From contig DATAXD010000054.1 of NCBI GenBank assembly GCA_036266835.1, positions 1 to 40,276 on the forward strand: 40,276 bases of DNA. The letters run 5' to 3'. The position numbers and the translations under genes were made by a program. Position 1 is the stretch's first letter. Every line of letters starts with the position of its first letter. The stretch is from Galbitalea sp036266835 (lineage in GTDB: Bacteria; Actinomycetota; Actinomycetes; Actinomycetales; Microbacteriaceae). Positions 16,330 through 24,654 of this stretch are shown here, one piece after another. Under the pieces are notes generated by a model. It saw only the letters and a list, made by a program, of their open reading frames with translations. It searched no databases and had not been told where the DNA came from.

Positions 16330-17300
16330 CCTCGCACGTCGACGATCGTGCGTCCCTTCAGCTCACCGCGCAGGATCGAGGCACCAGCTTCGAGCGCATC
16401 CTCAAGGCCAATGGATGTCGTGAGCGAGTCCAGAAGGTCGAGGTCAAGATCGCGGGCAAGCAGTTGCCATGCGCGCTCACGCTTCGGCCGCGGGCACTCG
16501 ACGGAGTTGATACCCGCGAGAGTCACGCCGCGCAGGATGAACGGCATGACCGTGGTCGGCAGGTCAGATCCGCCGACGAGGCCGCAGGCAGCAACCGTTC
16601 CGCCGTAGGAAGTCTGGGCGAGGGCATTGGCCAGCGTGGTACCGCCGATCGAGTCGATGACGCCAGCCCAGCGCTGCTTTTGCAACGGTCGGCCAGGTTC
16701 AGCGAGTTCGGCTCGATCGATCGTGTCGGCCGCGCCGAGCCCGAGAAGGTAGTCGCGATGCTCGGGCCGTCCGGTAGACGCGACGAGCCGGTGTCCGGCC
16801 GCATTGAGGAGGGCAATCGCGATCGAACCGACGCCACCGGATGCGCCGGTCACCAGGACGTCGCCGTCGAGCGCGTCGCCCAGGGCGAGCACGGACAACG
16901 CGGCCGTGAATCCGGCCGTTCCGATCGCCGCCGCCCGCCGGGGCGAGATGGAGTCGGGCAGAGCGACCAGCCACTCGCCATCAACCACGGCCCGCGTCGA
17001 GAGTCCGCCGTTACGGGTTTCTCCGATGCCCCATCCGTTGAGCACGACGCGATCGCCGGACGACCACCGCGGCGAACTCGACTCGGCGACCCTGCCGACG
17101 AGGTCGATTCCGGGGATCAGCGGACTGGTCCGCATCACGCCAGCGTTCCCCGCGAGCGCGAGACCATCTTTGTAATTGATGCCCGACCATTCGACATCGA
17201 CGGTGACGTCGCCATCGCCGAGCTCCACGTCCGGTACCTCATCACGCAAAACGACAGCCACAGCCCCGTCGTCACCCCTGGTCACCTGCAGCGCTGGCAT
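16326..17300 (-). CDS. Acrylyl-CoA reductase-like quinone oxidoreductase (YhdH/AcuI)
   Basis: 324 residues, zinc-free medium-chain dehydrogenase/reductase. 'SGINYKDGLALAGN', 'PLIPGIDLVGRV', 'NGWGIGETRNGGLSTRAVV', 'GTAGFTAALSVLAL', 'VLVTGASGGVGSIAIALL', 'VASTGRPEHRDYLLGLGAADTID' and the end 'LKGRTIVDV' match the YhdH/AcuI subfamily, NADPH-dependent enzymes that reduce acrylyl-CoA and similar electrophiles. The ATG at 17300 is the family start; the long upstream extension to 17699 lies antisense in pfkA. It is the third gene of trhO-pfkA-acuI, 19 bp after the pfkA stop. Its TAA overlaps the monooxygenase TAA. Confidence 0.9.
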   Translation of the reverse strand: MPALQVTRGDDGAVAVVLRDEVPDVELGDGDVTVDVEWSGINYKDGLALAGNAGVMRTSPLIPGIDLVGRVAESSSPRWSSGDRVVLNGWGIGETRNGGLSTRAVVDGEWLVALPDSISPRRAAAIGTAGFTAALSVLALGDALDGDVLVTGASGGVGSIAIALLNAAGHRLVASTGRPEHRDYLLGLGAADTIDRAELAEPGRPLQKQRWAGVIDSIGGTTLANALAQTSYGGTVAACGLVGGSDLPTTVMPFILRGVTLAGINSVECPRPKRERAWQLLARDLDLDLLDSLTTSIGLEDALEAGASILRGELKGRTIVDVRG

Positions 17301-17319
17301 CCGGATTCTCCCTGCTTGA

Positions 17320-18345
17320 TCAGCCGAAGAGCAGCTCGGCCTCTTCATACCGCTCATCGGGGACCGTCTTGAGCCTGCCCAGGGCATCCGCGAACGGAAC
17401 ATGAACGATCTCGGTACCGCGAAGGGCGACCATCCGGCCCCAGTGCCCCTCGACAACGGAAAGCATTGCCGCCATCCCGAGTCGCGTCGCGAGCACCCGG
17501 TCGTAGGCCGATGGTGTGCCACCGCGCTGGATGTGACCGAGCGTCGTCGCCCGAGTCTCAATCCCGGTGCGCTCCTCGATGATGGGTGCGAGCAGTTCGC
17601 CGATGCCGCCGAGTCGCGGTCGACCGAACGCATCGAGGCCACGCTCGGAGTGGGCATCATCCATCGTGTCGAGCGCGAATCCCTCGGCGACCACGACAAG
17701 GGGTGCGCGACCTCGATCGTGCGCCTCGCTCACCCACCGGCAGAGCTGGTCGATCGACGTCTTGCGTTCGGGGATCAGGATGACGTGCGCGCCCGCCGCC
17801 ATCCCCGAGTGCAGCGCGATCCAGCCGACGTGCCGACCCATGACCTCGGCGACCATGCAGCGATCGTGGGCGTCGCCCGTTGTCCGCAGTCGATCCATGG
17901 CCTCGGTCGCGATCTGCACCGCAGTATCAAAACCGAAGGAGTAGTCGGTGGCGTCAAGATCGTTGTCGACGGTCTTCGGGACGCCGACGATCTTGATGCC
18001 CTCATCCGTCAGTCGCTTGGCCGCCGCGAGCGTACCCTCGCCGCCGATCGCAATGATCGCGTCGATGTCGTGTTCGTGCAGGACCTGCTCGACGCGTTCC
18101 ACGCCACCGCCGTCCTCGAACGGGTTGGTCCTGGAGGTGCCGAGGATGGTACCGCCCTGCTTGCTGATGCCCTTGACGTCCTCGCGGTTGACCTCGACGA
18201 TGTCTGCCTCGATGACGCCCCGCCATCCGTTGCGGAATCCGACGAAGTCGATGCCGTGCAACTTGATGCCAGTGAGAACGGCCCCGCGGATGACCGCGTT
18301 CAGACCGGGCGCATCGCCACCACTCGTTAGGATTCCGATTCTCAT
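17320..18345 (-). CDS. pfkA: 6-phosphofructokinase, actinobacterial group III type
   Basis: 341 residues. Phosphorylates fructose 6-phosphate in glycolysis. 'ILTSGGDAPGLNAVIRGAV', 'GISKQGGTILGTSRTNPF', 'GGEGT' (101-105), 'PKTVDNDL' (123-130), 'MGRHVGWIAL' and 'LGHIQRGGTPSAYDR' are visible. The residues that decide the phosphoryl donor are Gly104 and Lys124. Pyrophosphate enzymes have Asp104 and Lys124, classical ATP enzymes Gly at both. The Gly/Lys combination is the one known from ATP-dependent Streptomyces and related PFKs, so ATP use is predicted. The start overlaps the trhO stop (ATGA). Confidence 0.95.
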   Translation of the reverse strand: MRIGILTSGGDAPGLNAVIRGAVLTGIKLHGIDFVGFRNGWRGVIEADIVEVNREDVKGISKQGGTILGTSRTNPFEDGGGVERVEQVLHEHDIDAIIAIGGEGTLAAAKRLTDEGIKIVGVPKTVDNDLDATDYSFGFDTAVQIATEAMDRLRTTGDAHDRCMVAEVMGRHVGWIALHSGMAAGAHVILIPERKTSIDQLCRWVSEAHDRGRAPLVVVAEGFALDTMDDAHSERGLDAFGRPRLGGIGELLAPIIEERTGIETRATTLGHIQRGGTPSAYDRVLATRLGMAAMLSVVEGHWGRMVALRGTEIVHVPFADALGRLKTVPDERYEEAELLFG

Positions 18346-19223
18346 ACGTTTATCTTGCCCGAGTTGACCACGTGCACATCACACGCGGCATCCGCGGCAT
18401 GGTCGTCACAGACGACCAGCTGCTCATGACACGACGGATCGCCGCAATTTTCCATGCGCGAAGTTGGTGCCGCGCAGACATAGCACCGACCGAGCACCGC
18501 GGGGTCGTCGCTGAAAGCAATCGACTTGCGTTCGTCGAACACATACAGCGATCCCTCCCAGAGGCCGGAGTCGCCGAACGTCTCGCCGTAGCGGGCGATC
18601 CCACCCTCCAACTGGTAAACCTCGCGGAACCCGCGATTGATCAGAAGGCTCGACAACACCTCGCACCGGATGCCGCCCGTGCAGTAAGTCACCACCGGCT
18701 CGTTCTTGAGTCCGTCATACGCCCCGCTGTCGATGTCTCGGATGAAGTCGCGGGTGTGTTCGACGTCGGGAACCACCGCACCGCGAAATCGGCCGAGTGC
18801 GGCCTCGAACGAATTGCGGCCATCGAAGAACGTGACCTCCTTCTGCGCGACCAGCTCATGAAGTTGTGAGGGCGTGAGATGCTGACCGCCACCGACAACG
18901 CCCGAGTCATCGACCCGCAACTCGCCCGGAGCACCAAAGCTCACGAGCTCGTCGCGCACGCGCACGCTCAGGCGCGGGAAGTCATTGCCGGTTCCCTCGT
19001 TCCAGCCGAAGTCGATGGACTTGAACGCCGGGTACTCGCGGGTCTTGCGGACGTACCTCTTGATGGATTTGAGCTCCCCTCCCACGGTGCCGTTGATGCC
19101 GTCCTTCGAAATCAGGATTCGTCCCCGGACACCCAGGGACTCACACAGGTCGCGCTGCCACAGCCGGATGGCATCGGGATCCGCCACGGGAGTGAAACGG
19201 TAAAACAGCAGAATCTTGTGCAC
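18342..19223 (-). CDS. trhO: tRNA uridine 34 hydroxylase TrhO (rhodanese domain)
   Basis: 293 residues. TrhO/YceA proteins hydroxylate U34 of tRNAs on the way to 5-(carboxy)methoxyuridine. The N-terminal 'LFYRFTPVADPDAIR...GRILISKDGINGTVGG' and a central rhodanese domain with the loop 'YCTGGIRCE' (Cys181-Glu188) are diagnostic. The C-terminus has a cysteine/histidine cluster ('CYVCAAP...CGDPSCHEQLVVCDDH') that looks like a small metal-binding module. GTG start; TTAAAT lies 6 nt upstream, so it may be leaderless although the hexamer lacks the usual A at position 2. It heads the operon with pfkA, overlapping it by 4 bp. Confidence 0.92.
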   Translation of the reverse strand: MHKILLFYRFTPVADPDAIRLWQRDLCESLGVRGRILISKDGINGTVGGELKSIKRYVRKTREYPAFKSIDFGWNEGTGNDFPRLSVRVRDELVSFGAPGELRVDDSGVVGGGQHLTPSQLHELVAQKEVTFFDGRNSFEAALGRFRGAVVPDVEHTRDFIRDIDSGAYDGLKNEPVVTYCTGGIRCEVLSSLLINRGFREVYQLEGGIARYGETFGDSGLWEGSLYVFDERKSIAFSDDPAVLGRCYVCAAPTSRMENCGDPSCHEQLVVCDDHAADAACDVHVVNSGKINV

Positions 19224-19271
19224 TGTTCTATTTAAGCGGGGGTGTGCAGGTCCGGCGTCATGCGCGCGGGC

Positions 19272-19277
19272 TAGGGT
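19272..19277 (+). promoter_or_regulatory. Leaderless -10 element (TAGGGT) of the alkA-type gene
   Basis: TAGGGT lies 6 nt before the ATG at 19284 and favours that ATG over the in-frame TTG at 19278. Confidence 0.45.
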
Positions 19278-19283
19278 TTGGGC

Positions 19284-20198
19284 ATGCGGGTGGTGGAGAC
19301 GGTTTATCGGCCGCGGGGTCCGCTCGATTTGCGGCGCACTCTGTCACCGCTCGTTCGGGGCGCGACCGACCCGACCCACCGGTGGGAGGGCACCGCACTG
19401 TGGCGCACGGTCAACACGTCGGGCGGTGCCGCGACACTGCATCTCACGCAACGAGGCGACGAGGTGGTGGCGACGGCGTGGGGCGCGGGAGCGGAACTCG
19501 CGATCGCGGGCGTGCCCGAGCTGTGCGGTCGGGGCGACGACTGGAGCGAGCTCAACCTGACCCCTCATCCGTTTCTGGCGGAAGTCCTGCGTACTTCACC
19601 GGGGCTCCGGCTGGTCCGCACCAACTTCGTTCTCGAGGCGCTCGTCGCCGCGATCTTCGAGCAGAAGGTCACGAGCATCGAGGCCCGGCACGGATGGCGA
19701 TGGATCGTCGCAAAGTACGGCAGCGAACCGCCCGGGCCGGCCCCGCAGGGAATGCGGGTGCTTCCGGATGCGGAAGTATGGCGGCGCATCCCATCCTGGG
19801 AGTGGCACCGGGCCGGGGTTGGTCCGCAGCGAGCGGAAACCATCCTTCGAGCAGCTGCCGCTGCTGCGGCGCTGGAGAGAACGCTCCAACTTGGGCGTGG
19901 TGGAGCCGAGGTAGATCGGCGCCTGCGATCCCTGCAGGGCATCGGTATTTGGACCGCCGCCGAGACCACTCAGCGCGCCCATGGCGACCCCGACTCACCC
20001 AGCGTCGGCGACTATCACCTGCCGGCGCTGGTCGGTCTCGCGCTGATCGGAACCCCGGTCGACGACGACGGGATGCTCGAACTCCTGGCCCCATACGCCG
20101 GTCACCGGCATCGCGTCGTCAGACTCATCACCCTGTCGGGTGTGCGCAAGCCGAGGTACGGGCCGCACATCAAGCTGCGTGATTACCGAAAAATGTGA
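19284..20198 (+). CDS. DNA-3-methyladenine glycosylase II-like (AlkA family)
   Basis: 304 residues. Removes alkylated bases in base-excision repair. The HhH-GPD core is 'LRSLQGIGIWTAAETTQRAHGDPDSPSVGDYHLP' in pieces: the helix-hairpin-helix at about 214-231 and the catalytic Asp243 in 'VGDYHLP'. 'VLEALVAAIFEQKVTSIEA' (117-134) is the usual helix preceding it. There is no N-terminal Ada methyl-acceptor domain. It starts at ATG 19284, leaderless. It is divergent from trhO by 60 bp and convergent with the GH114-like gene, with 6 bp between stops. A second alkylation-response homologue (AidB-like) lies 11 kb away. Confidence 0.88.
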   Translation: MRVVETVYRPRGPLDLRRTLSPLVRGATDPTHRWEGTALWRTVNTSGGAATLHLTQRGDEVVATAWGAGAELAIAGVPELCGRGDDWSELNLTPHPFLAEVLRTSPGLRLVRTNFVLEALVAAIFEQKVTSIEARHGWRWIVAKYGSEPPGPAPQGMRVLPDAEVWRRIPSWEWHRAGVGPQRAETILRAAAAAAALERTLQLGRGGAEVDRRLRSLQGIGIWTAAETTQRAHGDPDSPSVGDYHLPALVGLALIGTPVDDDGMLELLAPYAGHRHRVVRLITLSGVRKPRYGPHIKLRDYRKM

Positions 20199-20204
20199 CG
20201 GGAG

Positions 20205-21041
20205 TTAGCAGGCCTCATAGACGTACGCCTTGCTTACGGGCGTGAGGAGATTCACGTCGCGCAGAATCGTCATCATCGGGGTGGACTTCGATGTGCAGGC
20301 CTGCGCGAACGTGCCGCGGAGGTCATCCGTGTATTCGATGTCGATGACGCGTGCTCCGTATACCCGCGTGTATTGGGCGCACTCGTCGTACCGGTAGCAC
20401 TCCTCCGCCACTGCGAAATCGAACTGGACGTCGTTTCGTCCGCGGCCACCGAGTTCTGGCGTGTTCTTCTGCCCGGCGGCGAGCCCGTCGGCGTGGGCAC
20501 GATTCACGAACAGCCTGGCCATCGCGATGTCCTCGCCCAGAGTCAGCAGGTGGTGAGATCGCGAGTAGGAGTCGAGGTTGTCGAATTCGACCGCCTGGAA
20601 GCCCTTCGCCTCGCAGCGATCGACTGTCCCATCCTGCACCGCCGCGATCGCCGCCCGTTTTGCCGACGTCGACACGTCGAGGAGCATCTCGTCCGGCCAT
20701 CCCGGGTCAAAGACCGGCTGCCGGTTGGCGCCCCGCAACACCAGCGTCGGGTGTTTTGTGAGCCAGAATTTGCGGTCCTGCGACTGTGTCTGAAACCCGT
20801 TAACGTAGCAAATGTTGTAGAGACCGGGCGCCGGCCGCGAGGTGCTGTCGCGGGTGACGATCTGAACCCCGGCGGGCGGCGGGTAGCTTCCGCCCAGTTG
20901 GTAGTCGACCTTGACATCGGTGGGCAGCGGCAGGATGCCATGGGCTCTGGGAGCTGCACACCCCACCAGAGCTGCCGCCAGTGCAAAGATAACCAGCGCG
21001 GCGCTGGTGGCACGCGATATCTGACGATGACTGGCCCGCAC
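20205..21041 (-). CDS. GH114-like (endo-alpha-1,4-polygalactosaminidase type) lipoprotein
   Basis: 278 residues. An N-terminal basic region, hydrophobic core and lipobox 'ALVGC' place a lipidated cysteine at residue 28, so the protein is anchored to the outer face of the membrane. The domain shows 'PAPGLYNICYVNGFQTQ', 'FDPGWPDEMLLDVST', 'GFQAVEFDNLDSYSR', 'AGQKNTPEL', 'FDFAVAEECYRYDECAQY' and 'ARVIDIEYTDDL', the pattern of GH114/TM1410-related barrels acting on galactosamine-containing polysaccharides. GTG start; both a GGTGATC ribosome-binding word and a TAGGGT hexamer 6 nt away precede it, so the mode of initiation is ambiguous. Confidence 0.85.
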   Translation of the reverse strand: MRASHRQISRATSAALVIFALAAALVGCAAPRAHGILPLPTDVKVDYQLGGSYPPPAGVQIVTRDSTSRPAPGLYNICYVNGFQTQSQDRKFWLTKHPTLVLRGANRQPVFDPGWPDEMLLDVSTSAKRAAIAAVQDGTVDRCEAKGFQAVEFDNLDSYSRSHHLLTLGEDIAMARLFVNRAHADGLAAGQKNTPELGGRGRNDVQFDFAVAEECYRYDECAQYTRVYGARVIDIEYTDDLRGTFAQACTSKSTPMMTILRDVNLLTPVSKAYVYEAC

Positions 21042-21100
21042 GCGATCACCCTAGCTGTAGACAACGCACAGCGACTGACGGGGGTCGATCCCGGTTCGAC

Positions 21101-21106
21101 TACGGT
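21101..21106 (+). promoter_or_regulatory. Leaderless -10 element (TACGGT) of the thioesterase
   Basis: TACGGT is 6 nt before the GTG at 21113 but only 3 nt before the ATG at 21110, which favours the GTG as the start. Confidence 0.45.
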
Positions 21107-21112
21107 CGGATG

Positions 21113-21661
21113 GTGAACATGCTGCTGCGCACCTTGCTCCTGATGGTGATGAGTCGCCGTCGATCCCGGCTCGACTTCCGCGATGTCGGCCGCATCGCGA
21201 TGCGTGTTGTTCCCGGAGACCTCGATCTGCTGCGGCACGTCAACAATGGCGTCTACCTCTCAATCATGGATCTCGGGCGAATGGACCTGATGCTCCGCAG
21301 CGGGAAGTGGCAGGAGCTGGGTCGCCGCGGTTGGTATCCGGTCGCCGTCAACACCACGATGACGTATCGTCGCTCGCTCCGGCTATGGCAGCGCTACATC
21401 CTCGAGACGAAGCTCGCCGGTTTCGACGAGAAGGCCATGTACGTCGAGCAACGGTTCGTGCGCAACAACGAGGTCTACGTAGTGGGCATCATGCGCGGTC
21501 GGTTCCTGAAAAAGTCCGGGGGAACGGTGAGTGTCGCCGAACTCGGGGAGCTCGCCGGCGTCGACCCGGCCGAGTGGCAGGCGCCAGAGTGGATGCGCGA
21601 CTGGGCGTCCAGCTCGGCGCTGCCTCCGTCCCGCGCGATCTACCCCAGCAACTGGAACTGA
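21113..21661 (+). CDS. Thioesterase-like hot-dog protein (THEM6/4HBT type)
   Basis: 182 residues (183 from the ATG at 21110). 'VVPGDLDLLRHVNNGVYLSIMDLGRMDLM' is the hot-dog helix region, with Asp and Asn as in acyl-CoA thioesterases of the 4-hydroxybenzoyl-CoA/THEM6 class; 'YPVAVNTTMTYRRSLRLWQRYILET' and 'EQRFVRNNEVYVVGIMRGRFL' form the beta-sheet. The acyl substrate is unknown. The first about 20 residues are hydrophobic and basic and may associate with the membrane. The start is taken as GTG because it lies 6 nt from TACGGT. It is convergent with the FAD oxidase, 29 bp between stops. Confidence 0.85.
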   Translation: MNMLLRTLLLMVMSRRRSRLDFRDVGRIAMRVVPGDLDLLRHVNNGVYLSIMDLGRMDLMLRSGKWQELGRRGWYPVAVNTTMTYRRSLRLWQRYILETKLAGFDEKAMYVEQRFVRNNEVYVVGIMRGRFLKKSGGTVSVAELGELAGVDPAEWQAPEWMRDWASSSALPPSRAIYPSNWN

Positions 21662-21690
21662 GTTCGTCACCGGCCCGGCCCGCCGCTGGA

Positions 21691-23043
21691 TCATAAGCCG
21701 TAGATAAAGACGCCTTTCGGGTCGTATTTGCGGCGGATCGTGGCAAGACGCGCGAAATACTCCGCTGGCCAGATCGACTCGTAGGCACTTTTCGAGTCGA
21801 ACGGCGAGGCGAAGTTGATGTTGTTCTGCGCATCGATCCAGGACGCGGCAGCTTGCCAGAAGGATGCGGCGGCGCGTGGCACGACCGTTTCGAACAGCTC
21901 AGGGTTCGGTGTTCCGACGAGCGTCAGCGTGGCCTTAGCATTTCGTCCGCTGACGGCCGAGCCCCCCGGCACATCCGTCTGGGTCGCCGCACCCAGGTGT
22001 CTTATTTCTACGGAGACGAACGGAATCTGCTTGTCCGCGCCGGCGAAGTTCAGCATCGTGCTGGCGAGATTCGCATCCAGCCCGTTGAGCGCTCGAGCGC
22101 GTACCCACCCCATCGCCGGATTCGGCGGATCCGCATGGATCGTGTCCAGTTGGCCGACCGGGAGCTCCGCGAGAGCGTCGATGTACACGGGTGCGGCGGA
22201 TCGCAACGGCGCGGCGAGCTTCTCACCCGTCGCGGCGTCGCCCGGATAAGCGAAACGAAGAGCGAGCAGAGTTCGCCCTCGGATGGCCTCGGGAATGAAC
22301 GGAAAATCGGGAACACGCATTATCGCGGCACTGGTGGAAACCCGGGGATCTGCCGTCGCCGTGTAATCAATCCACGCCCGCAACGCGGCGTCGATGTCGG
22401 GCGCATCAAAGGTTAGGGATCCACCGTAGATCGATGCCAGCGGTGCAAGCTCCACCGTCACCCGCGTCACGACCCCGAGGCCGCCCTTGCCACCGCGCAG
22501 TGCCCAGAACAGATCACTGTTCTCGTCGGCGCTCGCCAACTCGATTTCGCCCCCGCCGGTCACGACCTGGAATTCGCGTACCCAGTCGCTGCCGAAGCCG
22601 TGACTGCGTGCGAGCGGTCCGAGGCCGCCCCCCAGAAGAAAGCCCACTGCGCCAACCGTGCCGGATGATCCGGTGATCGGCGCCAGGCCGAGTGGCGCTG
22701 CCGCGGCGACAACGCTCGCCCACGCGAGTCCGGCGCCGATCGTCGCGAGACGAGTCCGGGTATCGATCTCGACCGAGTCGAGGCGCTTCGTGGTGATGAG
22801 CATCCCGTCGGTGATCGGAGTGTCAGCTCCGTGTCCGGTTGCCTGAACCCGAACCGGCAGATCGTTGGCGTGTGCGAAGGCAACTGCGGCTGCGGCGTCT
22901 TCGACGGAAGCCACTCCCACGACAACGTCCGGGGTGTGCGAGTAGTTGAGCAGCCACCCGGTGACCTCTTCCGAGAACCCTGGATCGGCGGGAGTGAGAA
23001 CAGGACCGGAGACGGCGGCGCGAAGCGATGCGAAATCAAGCAT
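21691..23043 (-). CDS. FAD-binding PCMH-type oxidoreductase (berberine-bridge-enzyme-like)
   Basis: 450 residues. The FAD-binding domain shows 'PVRVQATGHGADTPITDGMLITT', in which the His is the likely covalent FAD attachment site, then 'GTVGAVGFLLGGGLGPLARSHG' and 'DLFWALRGGKGGLGVVTRVTVEL'. The end 'RLATIRRKYDPKGVFIYGL' is the BBE C-terminal motif. Such enzymes oxidise sugars, alkaloids or other alcohols with O2; the substrate is unknown. There are tandem ATGs at 23046 and 23043. TAACGT is 3 nt from the first and 6 nt from the second, so the second fits a leaderless transcript. The next gene upstream on this strand ends 28 bp away. Confidence 0.9.
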   Translation of the reverse strand: MLDFASLRAAVSGPVLTPADPGFSEEVTGWLLNYSHTPDVVVGVASVEDAAAAVAFAHANDLPVRVQATGHGADTPITDGMLITTKRLDSVEIDTRTRLATIGAGLAWASVVAAAAPLGLAPITGSSGTVGAVGFLLGGGLGPLARSHGFGSDWVREFQVVTGGGEIELASADENSDLFWALRGGKGGLGVVTRVTVELAPLASIYGGSLTFDAPDIDAALRAWIDYTATADPRVSTSAAIMRVPDFPFIPEAIRGRTLLALRFAYPGDAATGEKLAAPLRSAAPVYIDALAELPVGQLDTIHADPPNPAMGWVRARALNGLDANLASTMLNFAGADKQIPFVSVEIRHLGAATQTDVPGGSAVSGRNAKATLTLVGTPNPELFETVVPRAAASFWQAAASWIDAQNNINFASPFDSKSAYESIWPAEYFARLATIRRKYDPKGVFIYGL

Positions 23044-23049
23044 CATTTG

Positions 23050-23055
23050 ACGTTA
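23050..23055 (-). promoter_or_regulatory. Leaderless -10 element (TAACGT) of the BBE-like oxidase
   Basis: TAACGT, 6 nt before the second of two tandem ATGs (23043). Confidence 0.45.
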
Positions 23056-23071
23056 GCCGAGCCCACCGACA

Positions 23072-24622
23072 CTAAAGGGCGAGCTCGAGGAGGGCCATCG
23101 CGGCGTTGTGGCCACCAATGCCGCTGACGGCACCGCCGCGCTGCGCCCCCGATCCGCACAGCAGGATTCTCGGATGTTCTGTTGCTACACCCCAGCGCTC
23201 GGCCGGCGTTGCCAGCGGCGCGTCATCCTCGACGAACGGCCACGCCAGCGGACCGTGGAAGATGTTGCCGCCTGGCATCCCGAGCGCGCGCTCGATATCG
23301 AGGGTCGTCCGGGTCTCGATCGTCGGCTCACCGTTGGCGTCTCGAAGCAGGAGACCCTCGACCGGCTCCGCGAGCACGGAGTTCAGCGACGCGAGCACGG
23401 CCGACTGCAGCTCGCTGCGACGCGACTCATTGTTCGCGTCGTCGACCAGCCGGCTGGGGGCGTGCAGTCCGAACACCGTCAGGGTCTGCGCACCGGTTTC
23501 CCGCAGCTCGGGCGAGAGGATGGTCGGATCGCTCAGCGAGTGGCAGTAGATCTCGCACGGGAGCGGATCGGGAACGCCGCCCGACGCCGCACTAGCGTAG
23601 GAAGCGTCGAGCTGCGACCACAACTCATTGATATGAAAGGTGCCACCGAACGCGGCCACCGGGTCCACGAGCGAGTCGCGCAGCCTCGGCAGCCTTTCAA
23701 GCAACAGGTTGACCTTTACCTGGGCGCCTTCCGGCTTCATCGCGCGGGTCTCGCCGAGCAGGCCGTCGAGCACGTAGGGCGCGACATTCGCGAGCACGAA
23801 AGCGCCGGCGACCATATGCTCACGATCGTTTCTTCGGTAGGTGACCTCCCCGTCCGGCGATACCGCGGTGACCTCGGCGCCGGTGACGAAGTCTGCCCCG
23901 GCATTTCGCGCGGCATCCAGCAGTTCCGCGGAGACGGCACCCATTCCGCCGACCGGCACATCCCAGTTTCCGGTTTCATTTCCGATGACGTGGTACAGGA
24001 AGCACCGGTTACCGGCGAGCGACGGATCGACGTTGGGCGCGAACGTTCCGATCAGGGCATCCGTGAGAACCACTCCGCGCACGAGGTCGTCGGCGAAGGC
24101 GCGCTCGATGGTCGCGCCGATCGGCTCCTCGATGAGGGATTGCCACAGGTGGTCGTCCGCGACGGCCGCTCGGGCCTCCGATCGGGTTAGCAGTGGTTGC
24201 GTGACGGTCGGGAAGATTGCCCGGGCGAGCTTCGCGGTGCCGTCGTAGAAGGACGTCCAGGCATCCGCATCCGCTCCCAGTGCCACGGACGTGGCCTCGG
24301 CATCCTGCGCGTCGATCAGCACTCCCGCATCGGTGCCCGGGCGCGGTGTGTACGACGAATATCGCCGACGCTTGAGACGGATGTTCAGGCCGAGGTCCTT
24401 GATGACGCGCGTCGGCAGGAGAGACACGAGGTACGAATACCGCGACAGGCGAGCTTCGACGCCCTCGAAGGCCTGGGCGGAGACGGCTGCTCCGCCGACG
24501 TGATCAAGCCGCTCGAGCACGAGAACCGACTTGCCAGCCAGCGCCAGATATGCGGCCGCGGTGAGTCCGTTGTGACCGCCGCCGACGATCACGACGTCGT
24601 ACGCGGCGGTCGCCTTCGACAT
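23072..24622 (-). CDS. Phytoene-desaturase-like FAD oxidoreductase (PYROXD2 type)
   Basis: 516 residues. N-terminal FAD fold 'YDVVIVGGGHNGLTAAAYLALAGKSVLVLERLDHVGG' in outline, then 'LSRYSYLVSLLP' and 'GNWDVPVGGMGAVSAELLDAARNAGA', and the C-terminal 'ILLCGSGAQRGGAVSGIGGHNAAMALLE'. This matches the PYROXD2/CrtI-related NAD(P)/FAD oxidoreductases found widely in actinobacteria outside carotenoid clusters; the substrate is unknown and no carotenoid genes are nearby. The ATG at 24622 is preferred over an upstream TTG frame because TACAAT lies 6 nt before it and the extension would overlap putA. Divergent from putA, 32 bp between starts. Confidence 0.88.
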   Translation of the reverse strand: MSKATAAYDVVIVGGGHNGLTAAAYLALAGKSVLVLERLDHVGGAAVSAQAFEGVEARLSRYSYLVSLLPTRVIKDLGLNIRLKRRRYSSYTPRPGTDAGVLIDAQDAEATSVALGADADAWTSFYDGTAKLARAIFPTVTQPLLTRSEARAAVADDHLWQSLIEEPIGATIERAFADDLVRGVVLTDALIGTFAPNVDPSLAGNRCFLYHVIGNETGNWDVPVGGMGAVSAELLDAARNAGADFVTGAEVTAVSPDGEVTYRRNDREHMVAGAFVLANVAPYVLDGLLGETRAMKPEGAQVKVNLLLERLPRLRDSLVDPVAAFGGTFHINELWSQLDASYASAASGGVPDPLPCEIYCHSLSDPTILSPELRETGAQTLTVFGLHAPSRLVDDANNESRRSELQSAVLASLNSVLAEPVEGLLLRDANGEPTIETRTTLDIERALGMPGGNIFHGPLAWPFVEDDAPLATPAERWGVATEHPRILLCGSGAQRGGAVSGIGGHNAAMALLELAL

Positions 24623-24628
24623 GCTCTC

Positions 24629-24634
24629 ATTGTA
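24629..24634 (-). promoter_or_regulatory. Leaderless -10 element (TACAAT) of the PYROXD2-like gene
   Basis: TACAAT, five of six matches to TATAAT, lies 6 nt before the ATG at 24622. It is the best -10 hexamer in the window. Confidence 0.6.
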
Positions 24635-24641
24635 AAAGGCA

Positions 24642-24647
24642 TAGTGT
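24642..24647 (+). promoter_or_regulatory. Leaderless -10 element (TAGTGT) of putA
   Basis: TAGTGT lies 7 nt before the ATG at 24655 and overlaps nothing but the 32-bp divergent gap. Confidence 0.5.
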
Positions 24648-24654
24648 CGTGGGC

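Noticed and set aside
17301..17699. N-terminal extension of the acuI-like gene
   Set aside because: It is an out-of-frame reading of pfkA; the family start is at 17300.
23072..24622. Carotenoid desaturase
   Set aside because: The FAD fold resembles CrtI, but no carotenoid genes are near and the C-terminus fits PYROXD2-like proteins better.
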